Assembly: GCA_013399305.1 (NCBI GenBank) | Contig: VXAI01000088.1 | Coordinates: forward strand, 1,897,878 to 1,961,877 | DNA: 64,000 nt | Origin: Rostratula benghalensis | Taxonomy: Eukaryota > Chordata > Aves > Charadriiformes > Rostratulidae | Direction of reading: 5' to 3' | In this document: piece after piece, positions 13,249-25,943 of the stretch | Position numbering within the stretch: the first letter of the stretch is position 1 | How the letters are laid out: every line of letters begins with the position of its first letter | The notes under the pieces: model-generated | The model's input: the letters and a program-made list of their open reading frames with translations, nothing else | Told to the model about the DNA's origin: nothing | The model's database searches: none | Made by a program: the position numbers and the translations under genes

Positions 13249-14938
13249 TAAGGATATCTGCAGAGGGCATATTGAACCTGGACCTTTTCAAACTAGCACA
13301 CTGCTTTCCCTAAAATATGAGTGACAAACTTACTTTAAATCCAGGGCAATTTGAACAAATTGCTGTGCCCTAGACTGGTTTTACCAAGCATGTGCAGTTC
13401 TTTGCTGACAACTGTATTTCAGCAAACAAAAGCACCAAAAGAGAAATATGCTTAAATGTCACTGTAAAAACAGATGTTTTTCTCTCTTGCTGACACTAGC
13501 ATGTCTTGGCTATATGCAGTGAAATAAGGGAAGTGATATGAGTGATATGAGGTAAGAAAATACACCTGGCATGAAGTTTCTTTATTCGTCTCAGAAAAGT
13601 GGATATCTCCCCTTAATTTTCCCCCAATATATTATTCTTAATTTTTCCGAAAATAATTAACTTGAGTACTCATGGCTTTTTCTCATGAACAAGTGAAGAT
13701 AATTTACATTGATTTTTCTTTTATCTCAATGAATAAAGTTATTAGGAGTCAAAAGTTTATCACCCTCTCTGACTTCACCCCTGTAGGACGCGTTCTCACA
13801 GCAACCGTCAGTCAGCACTCCGGTGTTCCTCCACGCCTCTCTATTTTCATTAGTGTAGAAGCCAGACCTATTGATTTTGAGCTGGGTTTTTCTTTTTGTT
13901 GTTTGGTTGGGGTTTTTTAAGATGTTTTTTCATTCCAAGCATGTGGATTTTCTTAAACCGACCTCACCCACTTTTCCAGACATTCTTCAGAGAAAATTTA
14001 TTCATTTTTTGTGCACCTTCCATCAGAAGTGGAGTTCTGCTTTTTCAGAGGATGCTTAGCACCCTCTCCAGTGGCTGCATTTCAAAGGCAGTCCAAACCA
14101 CCACCTCCCTCTGTGAGAAAGAAGAGCTGTCAGTCTCTGGTGAGCTGTGTTAAATATCTGCCCTTCATTCCTTTTGATTTTCCCTCTTCCGTGCTGTGAA
14201 CAGATGGCAAAATCTCTCCTTGTGTAACCCCAGTCCAGCTGATGTTTGATGGAGTTTAGAACACTTCTACATACTTTTCCACTGCACACCGTTGCAGCCC
14301 ATCACAAACAAGGATTACTATTCATATAATCTGTTCTCCTTGGCACTTGAGATGTTGCAAATGTTTTTACTTCATCAGTTCAGGTCAGAATAATTTACAT
14401 CCATACTTTGATCCTTGCTTCTGGATTCAGTGATGCCTTGCATTCCTCGTAAGAAGGCACACAGAAAATGCAGGATACACAAAGGATCCCTACTGCTTCT
14501 ACAGTCTTCTTTTTTAATGTTCAAGGTAAATATATTTAAGTGCCATAAATGTGTGTTTCTGGAGATTTGGGAAAATGACAGACGGATCCATATTTAACGT
14601 GGAGGATCTAATGAGAAACCTTTGACTGGAAAGCGATTGATTTTTGTTGCAGTTAAGTGCACTAAAAAAAAAAGAAATTACTAGTTTGTCTTCTCCATCA
14701 TTAATTCCTTTCTTCAGGACAGAACCTGAAGAATAATGTTTTGTTGTTTTTTTGTGGGATGTTTTTCTGGGTGGGTTTTTTCTTTCGCTCACACTTAGTG
14801 GGGAAAAAAATAATGTTTACATTAAGCGGAAGTGAAAAAATTTATACTAGTGTCACCTTAAAACTTTTATGTGTATGGTGCAATGCTTCATCTTAATTTT
14901 GACCGTTTCAAGAGGAAAATTAAAAACCCAACCATTTT
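13249..14938. other. Unique intron sequence with no gene seen
   Basis: There is a small CpG cluster at 13789-13835 and several short overlapping plus-strand frames between 13672 and 14199. None shows a motif, a start context or splice sites that I trust. A T/G-rich run (13883-13925) is low complexity. Nothing else is recognised up to the assembly gap. Confidence 0.55.
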
Positions 14939-15028
14939 NNNNNNNNNNNNNNNNNNNNNNNNNNNNNNNNNNNNNNNNNNNNNNNNNNNNNNNNNNNNNN
15001 NNNNNNNNNNNNNNNNNNNNNNNNNNNN
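14939..15028. other. Assembly gap (90 N)
   Basis: Ninety undetermined bases. The sequence on both sides is ordinary AT-rich intron and not an obvious repeat, so the cause and true length of the gap are unknown. Confidence 1.
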
Positions 15029-18000
15029 AGTTTTCTGTTAGGTTTTAGGTCAAAGATATATGTGTTAGTTTTTAAAGTAAAAAATTCCTTCTGAATTTAA
15101 CTCACATTCATGAACAATTTGCATGGCCCCCATGGCATTTACCAGTTAAAATTAATGCAAAAAAAAGTTCAGACTTAAAGATGGGCAATCTAAATGCCTA
15201 TAATGCTAACAGATGCAGTTGTATTGCATTTTCAATTACTCAACTTTATACGGCATTATTAATGGTAACACAAAATAGTATCTAATAATAAAGTAAACTT
15301 GAAATAACTCCACTGACCGAACTAAAAACCAAAATTTATCCCACAATATTTTCTCAAAAAAATCTTTTTTTCCCCTCCAAATTTTTTTTTTTTTTTTCAC
15401 TAGGAATTTTATGACTTAACTGAACATAAAATAATCCCCTTCATGAAATTCACTAGAGAATTAAATTTTAAATTAAACCATGTATTTTAAAGTCTATGTT
15501 AATTACTATGTGCGGCATTCTGCAAGAGCTTTCTACATCAAAGATTATTATGACTAAATACAAGACATAGTCAAGAAATAGACATAAAAAATAGTAGTCA
15601 TGAAATATTCATCTGGTGAGCAAATTCTGCTACTTCATAAATATTCCATGTTTTAACCTAATGAATTTTAGCCGTGACTTTGTATTAAATGCACGAAATG
15701 ACACCCTATGTATGTAAAAAGAATACACACACACATATACGTACATACGTGCCCTCCTACTCTTGGCTGACAAAGCAAAATGTCTGATTGATATCTGCAG
15801 TCAAAGATTAAAGCAAAAGATCCAATATTTGCCTGAATTTCCTTCACTTACATATCTTCTTATTGATTTGTTGCACCATACAAAGGTCTTTACATGAGAT
15901 TCACTTTATAAATGTAAAAGTGACTGACTGAATTTATTGTCTCCCAGTGACCTGGAATAAATCAATCAAATACACATTTATATTACCTTCCACTGGCTGT
16001 GCTTCTATTACTTTTTGTACATTCTTGACATCTGAGAATTTGTTAAATGGCCCCTCACATAACTAAGGGACAATTCAGACCTATATAAAGCAGATAAAAA
16101 CTCCACTGGTATCACTGGAGTTTAGCCTAGACAGAACAAAATTCGAGCTTAGAATTCCCGGGTAATTAATTCCTCTGTAATTAGGTTAAGCTTACCCAAT
16201 AAAAAGTGATCGTATAAACCTGACTACCGTTTTGCCACAACAAATGCACACCTGAATGAGTGGGAAGCTCAATTTGGTTCTAGCTGCCAAACCATATTGT
16301 AGTGCAAAAATCTTCAACCTTCTCTTCACACATGGCCTGACAAGTCTGGGGTCAGCACTTGCAGTTCTGTTGTTGGCTAGAGTGTATCAAAGTGGTCAAT
16401 TAGGTCACAGGAGAGGGTTCTTTCACTCCCCTCCCACCCCGCATTCTTTTTTGTGTTGCCAGAAGCTTCTATGCTCCTCAGAGGAGAAGACAGCTCAATG
16501 TAGTGGGATTTCTTTTCCTCCAGATAGTCTTATACTCGATGTATCACGCAACTTAAACAGTGACTGTCAGTTTGCTGGATTGTGGAACTTGGTAAAAATT
16601 AAGGAATGATAGATATTGTTTGTTTCCTGATAACATTAAAGAGGAAAGAAGTTAAGGGTAAATCTGTGTTTTCCATAAAAATTGATCTAGTATACTGAAA
16701 ACAGGCAAATGAAAATGTTTTCTGTCCGTGTTTCCTGTCCTTTGTCTTCTAAAAGTTCTTCTGCCTTTCTTAGTCGCCTCGAAGCCTTTCAAGTGCACCT
16801 CCTGTCTATTTTCAATATTGTTTGTCCTGCACGACATAGTGACAAGAAATATGTTGTAGTTAAAAAAAATAAAAAATATCCAATTACTTTTCAAAAAACT
16901 CCTGATAAAAATCTTGCAAATCAATTAGATTTTTTTACTTGATATAAATTTCTTTGTTTCACATTTTTTGTATGCTGTGTGCATCTTCAAGTGTGATATT
17001 CCATGAATAAGTGTCCAAATTCCTTGGGACTACTATGGGATCCATTTCCAACATATGATGTTAGTGACACCAATTATTTAGATTGTTTGTATATCAAAAT
17101 TCTTCCAGCTCTCCTACACCAACCCAAAAATGAAGGTTTTCTTCAACCTTTCAAAAGGATATCACATGCCCGTCCTGTGGTCTGTACCAGCTCTTACAAA
17201 TATGAGCCTGTTATCTGCTGCTGTTGTGCAATAAAATGATATTGACAGGTTGCCACTACCTCCTATTATTATTACAAATTGCTTTTTTCTTTTATCTTTT
17301 CAGGAAGAATTCCATCACCATAATGCCAGTAGCACTCGGTGTTAGGCAAGAATACACATGGACATGTTAAGGGACACCTTCTAAAAAATGTGTCACAAGA
17401 TGGTCAGAGCAATCCAGAACAACTTATCATTAGTCATCCAGTTTTGTTTGGGTCACACTATATCAGATGACTGCAAGTACTAATATTTGGGGTTTTTACA
17501 AAAAAACACTGCATTTTTTTAAGGTAAAAACAGCAACCAGTTATGGATGCCCAATTATGGGTTCCCAGTTCATGGGAAACCTTTTTTGCTATATTCAGCT
17601 TTACACTAGGTGCTGGTGACCTTGAATTACACCTTACACCTTGTTCAAATGCACACACCTGCACTGTCCTCCTCTTTCAAGACGGGTCCACTGTTGATAT
17701 TGTACTTTGCACCGTTCCAGGTATATCCTGGAAAATCCAGTTTCACACGTGACAATGATTCTGCTGTATGACTGTGTGCCAGATTAACATCTTTTCTTGC
17801 TATGTGGCTTTCTCACCAACAGTCTGTATCTGCCCACTGATCAAAAAATTATTTTGCTGTGTGCCATACACTCCATTTTCCACCATCTCACCCACTCTAT
17901 TTTAATAGGAGTAAATATTACAGTAAATGAAATTTCTGGACACGGAGACATAACAAATCTTCAAAAAACCCATAAAATTAGTATGCTTCTTGTAACACTG

Positions 18001-18599
18001 CTAAAACAGACTTGGATTAAGGTACCCAATTCTTTTGTCTACATTTCTGCAAAGACTTCAAAATATCAAAGAAAGAGAAAATTAACACCTCAGAAATGTT
18101 ACCAGAATAAGAAATGCTAGAAATAATCAGAAATAAGAGTTAGAGAGTTCTGCTACTCAGGTGATGGAAACACAGAGAAACACCTGACATTATTTACATA
18201 TAGAAAGCAATTCTATAAAAATTCTTCTGAAAAGATAAAAAGCTTTTTGCTTTCTTTTTAAAAACACTGTGCTGACAAAGATAACAAAGTTCAGTAAATT
18301 AGAAACATTCACTTCAAAACATGAAGTGATGTCTCTAGATGAAGGTGTTAACTGTGCATTGTACCACAGTGGAGGTCAGGAAAAAAAATTGCTCTGAAAT
18401 ATACATAACCAAAACATTGCTCTTTTCCAGCTCCTTTTAGAGCAGAGGCCATCAATTAGGTCATGTGGACTTCTTTTACTTCATCAGATTCCCTATTCTA
18501 CAATGTCTCTTCTTTCTGTGTACAGCACATTTGTAAGGTTCTGAGAAATGCAAAGTTTTAGTCTGATTCTTTGAACTTCATGCAGCAATATTTGGGTGG
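15029..18599. other. Unique AT-rich intron with no gene seen
   Basis: This stretch includes a T-rich run near 15362-15399, a mixed CA/TA/CGTA tract at 15721-15750 and several short frames (16256-16609, 17003-17239, 17797-18120) without recognisable domains. No CR1 sequence is recognised until 18600. Confidence 0.6.
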
Positions 18600-19037
18600 C
18601 ATCTCAACACAAGAGAGATATGGAGGTGCTGGAGAGAGTGCAGAAGAGGGCAACAAAGCTGGGGAAGGGCCAAGAGAATAAATCTTATGAAGAGTGGTTG
18701 AAGGAGCTGGGACTGTTTAGTTTGAGGAAGAGGAGGCTGAGGGGAGACCTCATTACTCTCTACAACTACCTGAAAAGACATTGTAGAGAGGTTGGTGCTG
18801 GTCTCTTCTCATAGGTAATTAGTGATAGAACAAGAGGGAATGGATTCAAGCTGAACCAGGGTAGGTTTAGGTTAAACATTAGGAAAGAATTTTTCCCAGC
18901 AAGAGTGGTCAGAACCTGGACTGGGCTGCCCAGGGGGAATATGGTGTAGGGGAGAACTTTGTAAAGTAGGGCTCATGGTTGGACTCGGTGATCCCAAAGG
19001 GATTTTCCAACCTGAATGATTCTGTGATTCCATGACA
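18600..19037 (+). mobile_element. CR1 LINE 3' fragment, first subfamily
   Basis: This is a 5'-truncated CR1 copy carrying the C-terminal pol region. The translated blocks [14 protein letters not shown] and [16 protein letters not shown] are readable on the plus strand. A stop interrupts the frame near 18814, and the element ends with GATTCTGTGATTCCATGA. Its 3' half ([20 protein letters not shown]) and tail differ from the neighbouring copy at 19236, so it belongs to another CR1 subfamily. The two lie head to tail about 200 bp apart. Confidence 0.93.
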
Positions 19038-19235
19038 TACCATGATTTACAGGAGGCCATACTATATTTCCTAATGCTCTGTTCTGGTCCTAAAGTTGTT
19101 GTATCCTCATAAACAATCATAAATCCTATCCAAGGAAAAAATATTCAAGTTTCATGCTTGTGAATATTAGCCCCTGAATACTTGTTAAAAATTTTGTACT
19201 GCATGGGTATTATAAAAACCCCACAAGACTACGAA

Positions 19236-20188
19236 TTGGAAAATGGATTGAAAACTAGTTGAAAAACAGAGCTCAGAGGGTCATGATCAGTGGCACAGAA
19301 TCTAATTGGATATCTGTCACAAGTGGAGTCCCCAAGGGTCAGTAATAGGTCAGTCCTCTTCAATATTTTCATCAATGACCTGGGTGAAGGGATGGAATGT
19401 ACTCTCAGGAAGTTTGTCAATGACACAGAAATGGGAGGGGTAGCTGATACAAACCAGACAGTTGTGCCACAATATCTAGTGAGACCTGGACAGGCTGGAG
19501 AGTTGGGCAGAGAGAAACATGATGAAAATCAAAAAGGGCAAGTGTAGGGTCCTGCACCTGCAGAGGAAGAACCCCCTGCACCATTACAGGTTGGGGTCTG
19601 ACCTGCTGGAGGGCAGCTCTGAGGAGAAAGACCTGGGAGTACTGCCCCTCTACTCTGCCCTGGTGAGGCCCCATCTGGAGTAATGTCTTCAGTTCTGGGG
19701 TCCCTAGTTCAGGAAGGACAGGGAACTGCCGGAGAGGGTACAGCAGAGGACCATCGAGATGATTAGGGTCCTGGAGCTTCTCTCTCACAAAGAGAGGCTG
19801 AGGGACATGGGTTTTTTTAGTCTGGAGAAGAGAAGATTGAGAGGGGACCCTATCAACACCTATAAATACCTAAAGGGTGGGTGTCAAGAGGAAGAGGCCA
19901 GGTTTCTTTCAGTGGTGCCCAGTGACAAAACAAGAGGAAATGGGCACAAACTTGAACATAAGAAGTTCCATCTAAACATGAGGAGGGACTTCTTTACTTT
20001 GAGGGTGGCAGAGCCCTTGAACAGGCTGCCCAGAGATGTGATGGAGTCTCTGTCTCAGAGGACATTCAAAAGCTGCCTGGACATGTTCCTGCACAACTTG
20101 CTCTAGGAGGACCTGTTTTGGCAGGGGGGTTGGTCTAGATGATCTCCAGAGGTCTCTTCGAACCCCGTACCATTCCGTGATTCTGTGA
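19236..20188 (+). mobile_element. CR1 LINE 3' fragment, about 950 bp, with degraded RT active site
   Basis: This is a 5'-truncated CR1 copy that starts inside the RT domain and runs to the ATTCCGTGATTCTGTGA tail. The palm block LFNIFINDLGEGMECTL is clear. The next motif, FADD in active CR1 RT, reads FVND here, so the first catalytic Asp is lost. Frameshifts split the rest: the C-terminal pol region is open again at 19759-20106. This is the parent-like form of the deleted copy at 12819-13248. It is antisense to EDIL3. Confidence 0.94.
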
Positions 20189-23044
20189 ACATGCTTCAGT
20201 TCTTTGGGAAATGCTCAATAAAATGTGCATTTCTTTTGTAAGTGTAGTTACACAAATAGCATGGCATGATTTTGTCTATGATACAATCCCATAAACTGAG
20301 TGTATTTTTCTACTTGACCTGTAGCATGACACTTGTATTCTCAGCTCCTCTGTCACCATTTTGCCCTGACAAAGGGTTTGAGGATCTTTCTCCAGGCTCT
20401 TCAGTACTTTCTGTACTCCCAAAGAGTGGAAATGTGTAGTCCTACAGATTACACAGTCCTACAAATTACATACACCACTTACTAATCAGCAAAACTTAAT
20501 TTTCCTGAGTTTCACTTGAACTGTGAAAGCAGTTCCCTCCTTTTCTCTTGTGCTATTACTCATCTAGGCCATTTTGATTCCTTTTAATCATGCTTCCTTC
20601 ATCACTTTGTTCTCACCAGGTAGACCATTGCCATTATGTTTCACTGTACTGCACTCTGGTTTCCTATTAATCACATTCTCTTTGCTGCTCCAGTTCTCAC
20701 TGGACAGATGGTTGTTACTGTATTTCATGTACCACATGCTGGGTAACCACATTAAAAAACCCCCAAAACCCTGTGTTTATAAAGCTAAATTGTCTCCTTC
20801 ATATCCAAATAAGGTAGTGAAAACTGCAAAGGTACAAAGAATCTAGATTTGTTACATTGCATGCAGAAGTCCCCTCTCCCCTCCCACCCAACCAGTAGAC
20901 TTCTCTGGTTCCAGGAGGACCTGTCCCACCAGGATAAGTGACATCACCACAGAAATTGTAACTTTCTATTATGTCAGGCCAAAGGCATTCAATAATATCA
21001 CATATTTCGCAGGACAATCAGCCCAGCTGAGGTAGACAAGAATATATGCAAAGGGCACATGGTATGCAACAGGGCAGTGATTTAGGGCTGCCAAGTCAAA
21101 GAAGACCAGTAGAGCTACTATGGACTATTTTTGAATGAATGCAGCTCAGGAGAAACAGGGATACAACACTGTTTGTTACAGATAGAGTATGAAATTAAAT
21201 TCAGTGTGAAATTAAATTACATAAAAATATGACTTTTAATTCAATTCTGATTAAACAGATTATTGTATTTTTAATATTTCTTTTCCTGAACAAGGATCAG
21301 ATATTTCTCTAAAAGTTTTGCTGTTTGATTTCAGCAACGCTAGGCAAGAACTGTGTAATTTAATTCTTTCTGTATTTGACTGTAAGATGCATGAAAGAAA
21401 TGCTTAACACATCGCAATTCTAAACAATATCAAGATTCATAGCCTGCTAGTTTAATATTCACATTCCTTATTTTAGGAAACTTTTTATTTCATGGTCTTT
21501 GGGCATTCATATATTCAGTTGCAATACTTGAAACATAATTAATCTATTTAATTTTGGATTACTGATTCTTTGAAAGTGCTCAGGTCTCCTCTCCCACCCT
21601 GAGAGGGCAAGTGATGGTACTGATGTTTTAGAAGGAACCACAACTTGCATTCAGATTGATATATTTAATTACTTTGGTTTTGCTACATTGGTCAGGGTCT
21701 GTTGTTTTAATATAACTAAGACTGATCCCAATGACACCACTAGTGAGGACAAAGTTAATCCACTGCTTACTTTTGTTGCTGACTTAGGCTAATGTATTGT
21801 TCAGCTATGAGCTAATGACTCCTGCAGATGTTTCTTATTTCATGCCAGAAAAAGCAGAAGCTGAAATTAAATATTTTCTTTTTATGACCATTATAGTTCC
21901 CCTTATAAATTATAGCCCATTCAGTCATATTTTTTAATAAATCAAATCACACTGACAACGCAGTTTTCCTGTCTGCAAAAATTAATCTTACAGGACCAAA
22001 TTCTGGCCTCATTAGGCTGTTCATAATGAATAACCTAAGTGATGATTAAAAAGTTGACCTGCCTAAGGAGAGGAAAGTAATAAGAATTTTTAATCAAGAC
22101 ATACCTCTCTCTTTCGTTTAACAAGAGTACATTTGTACTTAAATACATTGGCATGTCTCTATCTTTGTATTATTTCACACCCTTACTGCACCCATGTTAC
22201 TTACACATGGAGAAGCCTAAGAAAACATCTCCAAAAATGCCGTTTGTTTAATCTAATGCCAATTAAAATATACTTTGCCATAAAACAGAACTGGATACGT
22301 TGTCCCATATTTTTAGGTAACAGTAACCTAATACACTGAGTTTTAGCTGTTGAAAAGATATTTTTCTTACTTGCTTCTCAGGGCTTTAAGGCCCAATCCA
22401 CAACCCTGATCCTATTACAGGCCTTGTTCTTACCACTACCCATGCATAAGCAGATCTTGTGCCAACACAAGGCCACAACAACTTCCCAGGGCCTTTGATC
22501 AGGCATATTTATGTAACTAAAATTCCCTACTATTGATGATAACTTTGTTTACCATAGTAGGAGTGTTACTACTTACTACTTCAAACTGTTCCAACAGCAG
22601 GAAGCTGGTTAATGCAGTGGAAGGACTCATCTACTAAAAGAACCATAAGTTCTACGTGCAGAACTAAACATAAAAATTGATTATGACATATGAAAATGGT
22701 GCATTTTACAGTTTATGATGCCCCTTAAAAAACTTATACAAGTATTACAAGTATATTCCACTGAGCCCCAAAATACTGATGTCTCACTCCTCACTGTAGG
22801 TTCTGACTGAGAATCTAGTTTTCACCTTAATTAAGTGCCATTTTTTGGTTTGTGTGTAAACATCTTAGAACTAAGTTTTTCTCTACTCTTAAGCATCTAG
22901 TTACTGCAACTGCTGAATAAACTAAGAAAAAACCATTTTTTAATTAATATACATGTTACTATCATGTTGGAGAAGAACTGAAGACATAAAAGATCTCAGA
23001 GCATCATGTCCTCAGACAGACTGTTCACCACCTCTTGGTGAAAA
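20189..23044. other. Unique AT-rich intron with no gene seen
   Basis: No repeat body or coding exon is recognised. A short tandem pair of a TAGTCCTACAGATTACACA-like unit lies at 20436-20472. Small frames at 20574-20846 and 22133-22339 have no recognisable features. Confidence 0.6.
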
Positions 23045-23103
23045 GCTTTGGTGACTAGATGATCTTTCAAGGTCCCTTCCAATCCCTGACATTCTGTGAC
23101 ACC
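23045..23103 (+). mobile_element. CR1 LINE 3' terminal scrap
   Basis: About 60 bp match the CR1 3' end: GACTAGATGATCTTTCAAGG followed by TCCCTTCCAATCCCTGACAT and an ATTCTGTGAC terminus. It is too short to place in a subfamily. Confidence 0.8.
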
Positions 23104-25027
23104 CACACAGCAACATACACTACAGTAAGAAGAATTTTGATGTTGCAAATGACCTTTGCAGATGTTTTCTTTGGTTTCCCCAGCGCATCCTCTCTGGCAG
23201 TGTCCCTCTTCTGTCATTTCTCAGGAAAGCAGACAATGAGTCAAGCTGCCAGAGGCCACAAGACCAGTTCAGTAGCCAACAGTGTCTAATGTGGTTCACA
23301 GCCTTAATCCTTCCTGAGTTACAGCAAGGAATGAGGTTACTTATGCAGAACAAACTTCTGAGACAGCACAGCTTCACATGTCCATGCCTTGTCTCCCCAG
23401 AGAAATCAAACCTGAAGCAAAGAAATATGTGCCTGAAGGATTATTTAAATATCCCTACATCTGAAAATTGGTTTTGCTTAATCCCAGCCCTGACAATCTC
23501 CGTTTTCTCTCACTTTATAAGGACTGATCTCTCTGCCTGAGATTCCACAGCCACAGCTTCCTCATACGGTTGGATGGAACCTCTCCCTCATCTCCCCATG
23601 CCAGAGAAGGGAAGGACAATGAGAACATGCCTTGCTTATACTTTTCCCCATTGACGCCCTTTGCTACAACACACCTGACAGTCTGGAGAGTACAATAATT
23701 TAATTTGCCTTGCTTTGTTTTTATTTTTTTTGTTTGTCTGTTTGGTTTGTTTGTTTATTCTATAAAGCACATTAATTGTTGATTCATAGCCAACCTATTT
23801 AGCCTTAAATATGCACTTGAATCTGTAGTAGCTTCCAGACTAGGTTTAAAATGAGACCTGGTCATTGTCAGCAAATGTTTCTTAAGATTACAATTACAAA
23901 CAGAGAAGTCAATTAAAAGACAAAAAGAGGAAAAAATACAAAACCCCCCACAATTTGAATATAGACATAATCTTCAAAACTTGGCATTGTATTACATTAT
24001 TTGTTCATCTTTTACATGCGCCTCATTATACAGCCTCTGTTCTTTTTCCACAACAAACCCTTTGTAGCTCTTCCTCTGTTAATAGTCTCTAATAACCCTC
24101 TCAACATGTTTCCCATTGTTTGTACTTCAGAAGGCATAACAAATGCATACTAGAAATGACTCATAATGCATTAAAAAAAATATATATATTACCTTTATGT
24201 TCAAAAAGTACATTTTGCACGAACTAGCTTCTCACTGGATGCAAACACCTTGTCAGACCTCTAACAGCTAACTGAATCAACAGGGTTGCAACCTGGGTTA
24301 AAACCCAGGCCTTCTCTGAATCAGTGAAGAAAACAGTAAATCTCTAAGATACTATAGCAGTACCTGACTTATCCATTAGTCATGGATTCTCCTTATTTAG
24401 CATAATCAGTTGAATTCTGGCTTGTGCTTTGTCTGCCTTGTGCTGCCAGCATTTTTTCTTCCAGATTTAAACATATTGAGTGAAGCACTTTGCACAAAGG
24501 TCATCACTCCACTTGTATACACAGATACCCACACGGACAAGAGAGCTTTACTTCCATCCTGTTTCTGTTCCATCCTGTAAATTAAGTTTTAGTCAGTTAA
24601 CTCAGAAGCAGCTAGTCTTTCCTCTGCAGTTTTTCCTACACCGGCAGCTGGAAAGACCACTTGAGAAAACATAGTCAACAGAAGCCAAATAATTATTGCT
24701 GTTCAAAGCCATAAGGAACTATAAAACATACTGGTTGGTGGATAGAGAAAAGGATCTGGCATGTACTGGTGTCTCGGGCATTTCCTTTGAAACAGAAGCT
24801 CTGAACCTGTGCACACACGTGCTGTTACTAACATCACCTTCCTGAGTAAGGGATATTACACAGGATAAATAGCTGCAACCTGTACTTCTTTCCATGTTGT
24901 TTTTGGTGGGTAACAGGAGTGACAGATGCATAGCCTAGATGGCAGTTACACTTCTTTCTGCAACACTGTGTGTTTGTGTGGATGCACTGATGAAGAGAGA
25001 GAGGGCAAGAAAGACGTGTATATAGAA
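23104..25027. other. Unique intron with no gene seen
   Basis: The region 23150-23580 is less AT-rich than its surroundings and carries overlapping short frames on both strands, none with a known domain or good splice context. A perfect short inverted repeat lies at 24292-24309. A TATATATATA run is near 24180. Confidence 0.55.
24292..24309. repeat. Short perfect inverted repeat
   Basis: CCTGGGTT and AACCCAGG face each other across a two-base AA spacer. It can form a small hairpin on either strand. There is no terminator or protein-site context. Confidence 0.8.
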
Positions 25028-25112
25028 ACATAGAATCATGGAACAGTTAGAGTTGGAAAGGACCTTAAAGACCATCAAGTTCCAAACCCCCTGCCATGGG
25101 CAGAGACACCTT
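25028..25112 (-). mobile_element. CR1 LINE 3'-end fragment
   Basis: This is the reverse complement of a CR1 terminus: ACATAGAATCATGGAACAG, then GGAAAGGACCTTAAAGACCA and CCTGCCATGGGCAGAGACAC. It is about 85 bp long, 5'-truncated and in EDIL3 sense orientation. Confidence 0.9.
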
Positions 25113-25692
25113 TGAAGTATCTCCATAAGGATCACAGCATTTGCATCCCATTCGCTCATATCACAAACCTCAATATGCCAGGCTATTTCAAACATCCCTG
25201 GGCAGGAAACAAGCGTAGGATATCAGAGTTTTATGCATATGGACAGATAAACAAAGTGGATTAGATATGCATGTCTTGTATCCATCTGTTTGGAAAAAAA
25301 CATTAAAGCTTTGCATGCATTCATGCATATTTGAATTAGATATTTGTCGAAAGCATGGATCACAAGAGTGGAACTGTGCATACTTGCACCAATTATGCAT
25401 GAAGAGAGATATAAGCTGAATAGCATCATAAATACTAAAGAAGCTAAGTGTGGCTTCACCAAATCATGTAGCTTGAATTCTACCTCTGCTTTTAAAGTTA
25501 CAAAAAATCAAGGTTATGTACAAGCCAACCCTTTGCACTGTCTTTTCCAGACTTCAGAATTGCCTAGTTTACAGTCAAATCAGTCCAGTGCATGGTTCAA
25601 AATGAGGGTGTTGTGGATAACTCAAGAGATTGTACCTCAAAATGATATTCTAATATTATAGATATCGCTAGAGAGGACCAACTGAAAATATT
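25113..25692. other. Unique intron with no gene seen
   Basis: Overlapping minus-strand frames (25188-25462) and a plus-strand frame (25344-25661) occupy the same bases. Neither shows a domain, and the mutual overlap argues for chance openness. Confidence 0.55.
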
Positions 25693-25943
25693 ATGGAAAG
25701 AAAAAGGGAAGGGAAGGGAAAGGAAGGGAAGAGAAGGGAAGGNNNNNNNNNNNNNNNNNNNNNNNNNNNNNNNNNNNNNNNNNNNNNNNNNNNNNNNNNN
25801 NNNNNNNNNNNNNNNNNNNNNNNNNNNNNNNNNNNNNNNNNNNNNNNNAGGGAAGGGAAGGGAAGGGAAGGGAAGGGAAGGGAAGGGAAGGGAAGGGAAG
25901 GGAAGGGAAGGGAAGGGAAGGGAAGGGAAGGGAAGGGAAGGGA
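25693..25943 (+). repeat. GGGAA pentanucleotide satellite, interrupted by a gap
   Basis: Imperfect GGGAA/GGAAG units (25702-25742) precede an N gap, and a perfect (GGGAA)n array of about nineteen units follows from 25849 to 25943. The plus strand is pure purine. The open frames spanning it on both strands, reading Arg-Glu-Gly-Lys or Pro-Ser-Phe repeats, are translations of the microsatellite and not genes. The real array length is unknown. Confidence 0.97.
25743..25848. other. Assembly gap (106 N) inside the GGGAA array
   Basis: Undetermined bases begin and end within the pentanucleotide repeat, as expected where reads could not span or resolve the array. Confidence 1.

Noticed and set aside
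13672..14289. A dense set of overlapping open frames, considered as a possible pseudogene
   Set aside because: Different frames and both strands are open over the same bases, with no consistent frame, motif or parent gene recognised.
24292..24309. A short hairpin, considered as a terminator or protein-binding site
   Set aside because: There is no functional context in a vertebrate intron. An eight-base inverted repeat is expected by chance at this scale.
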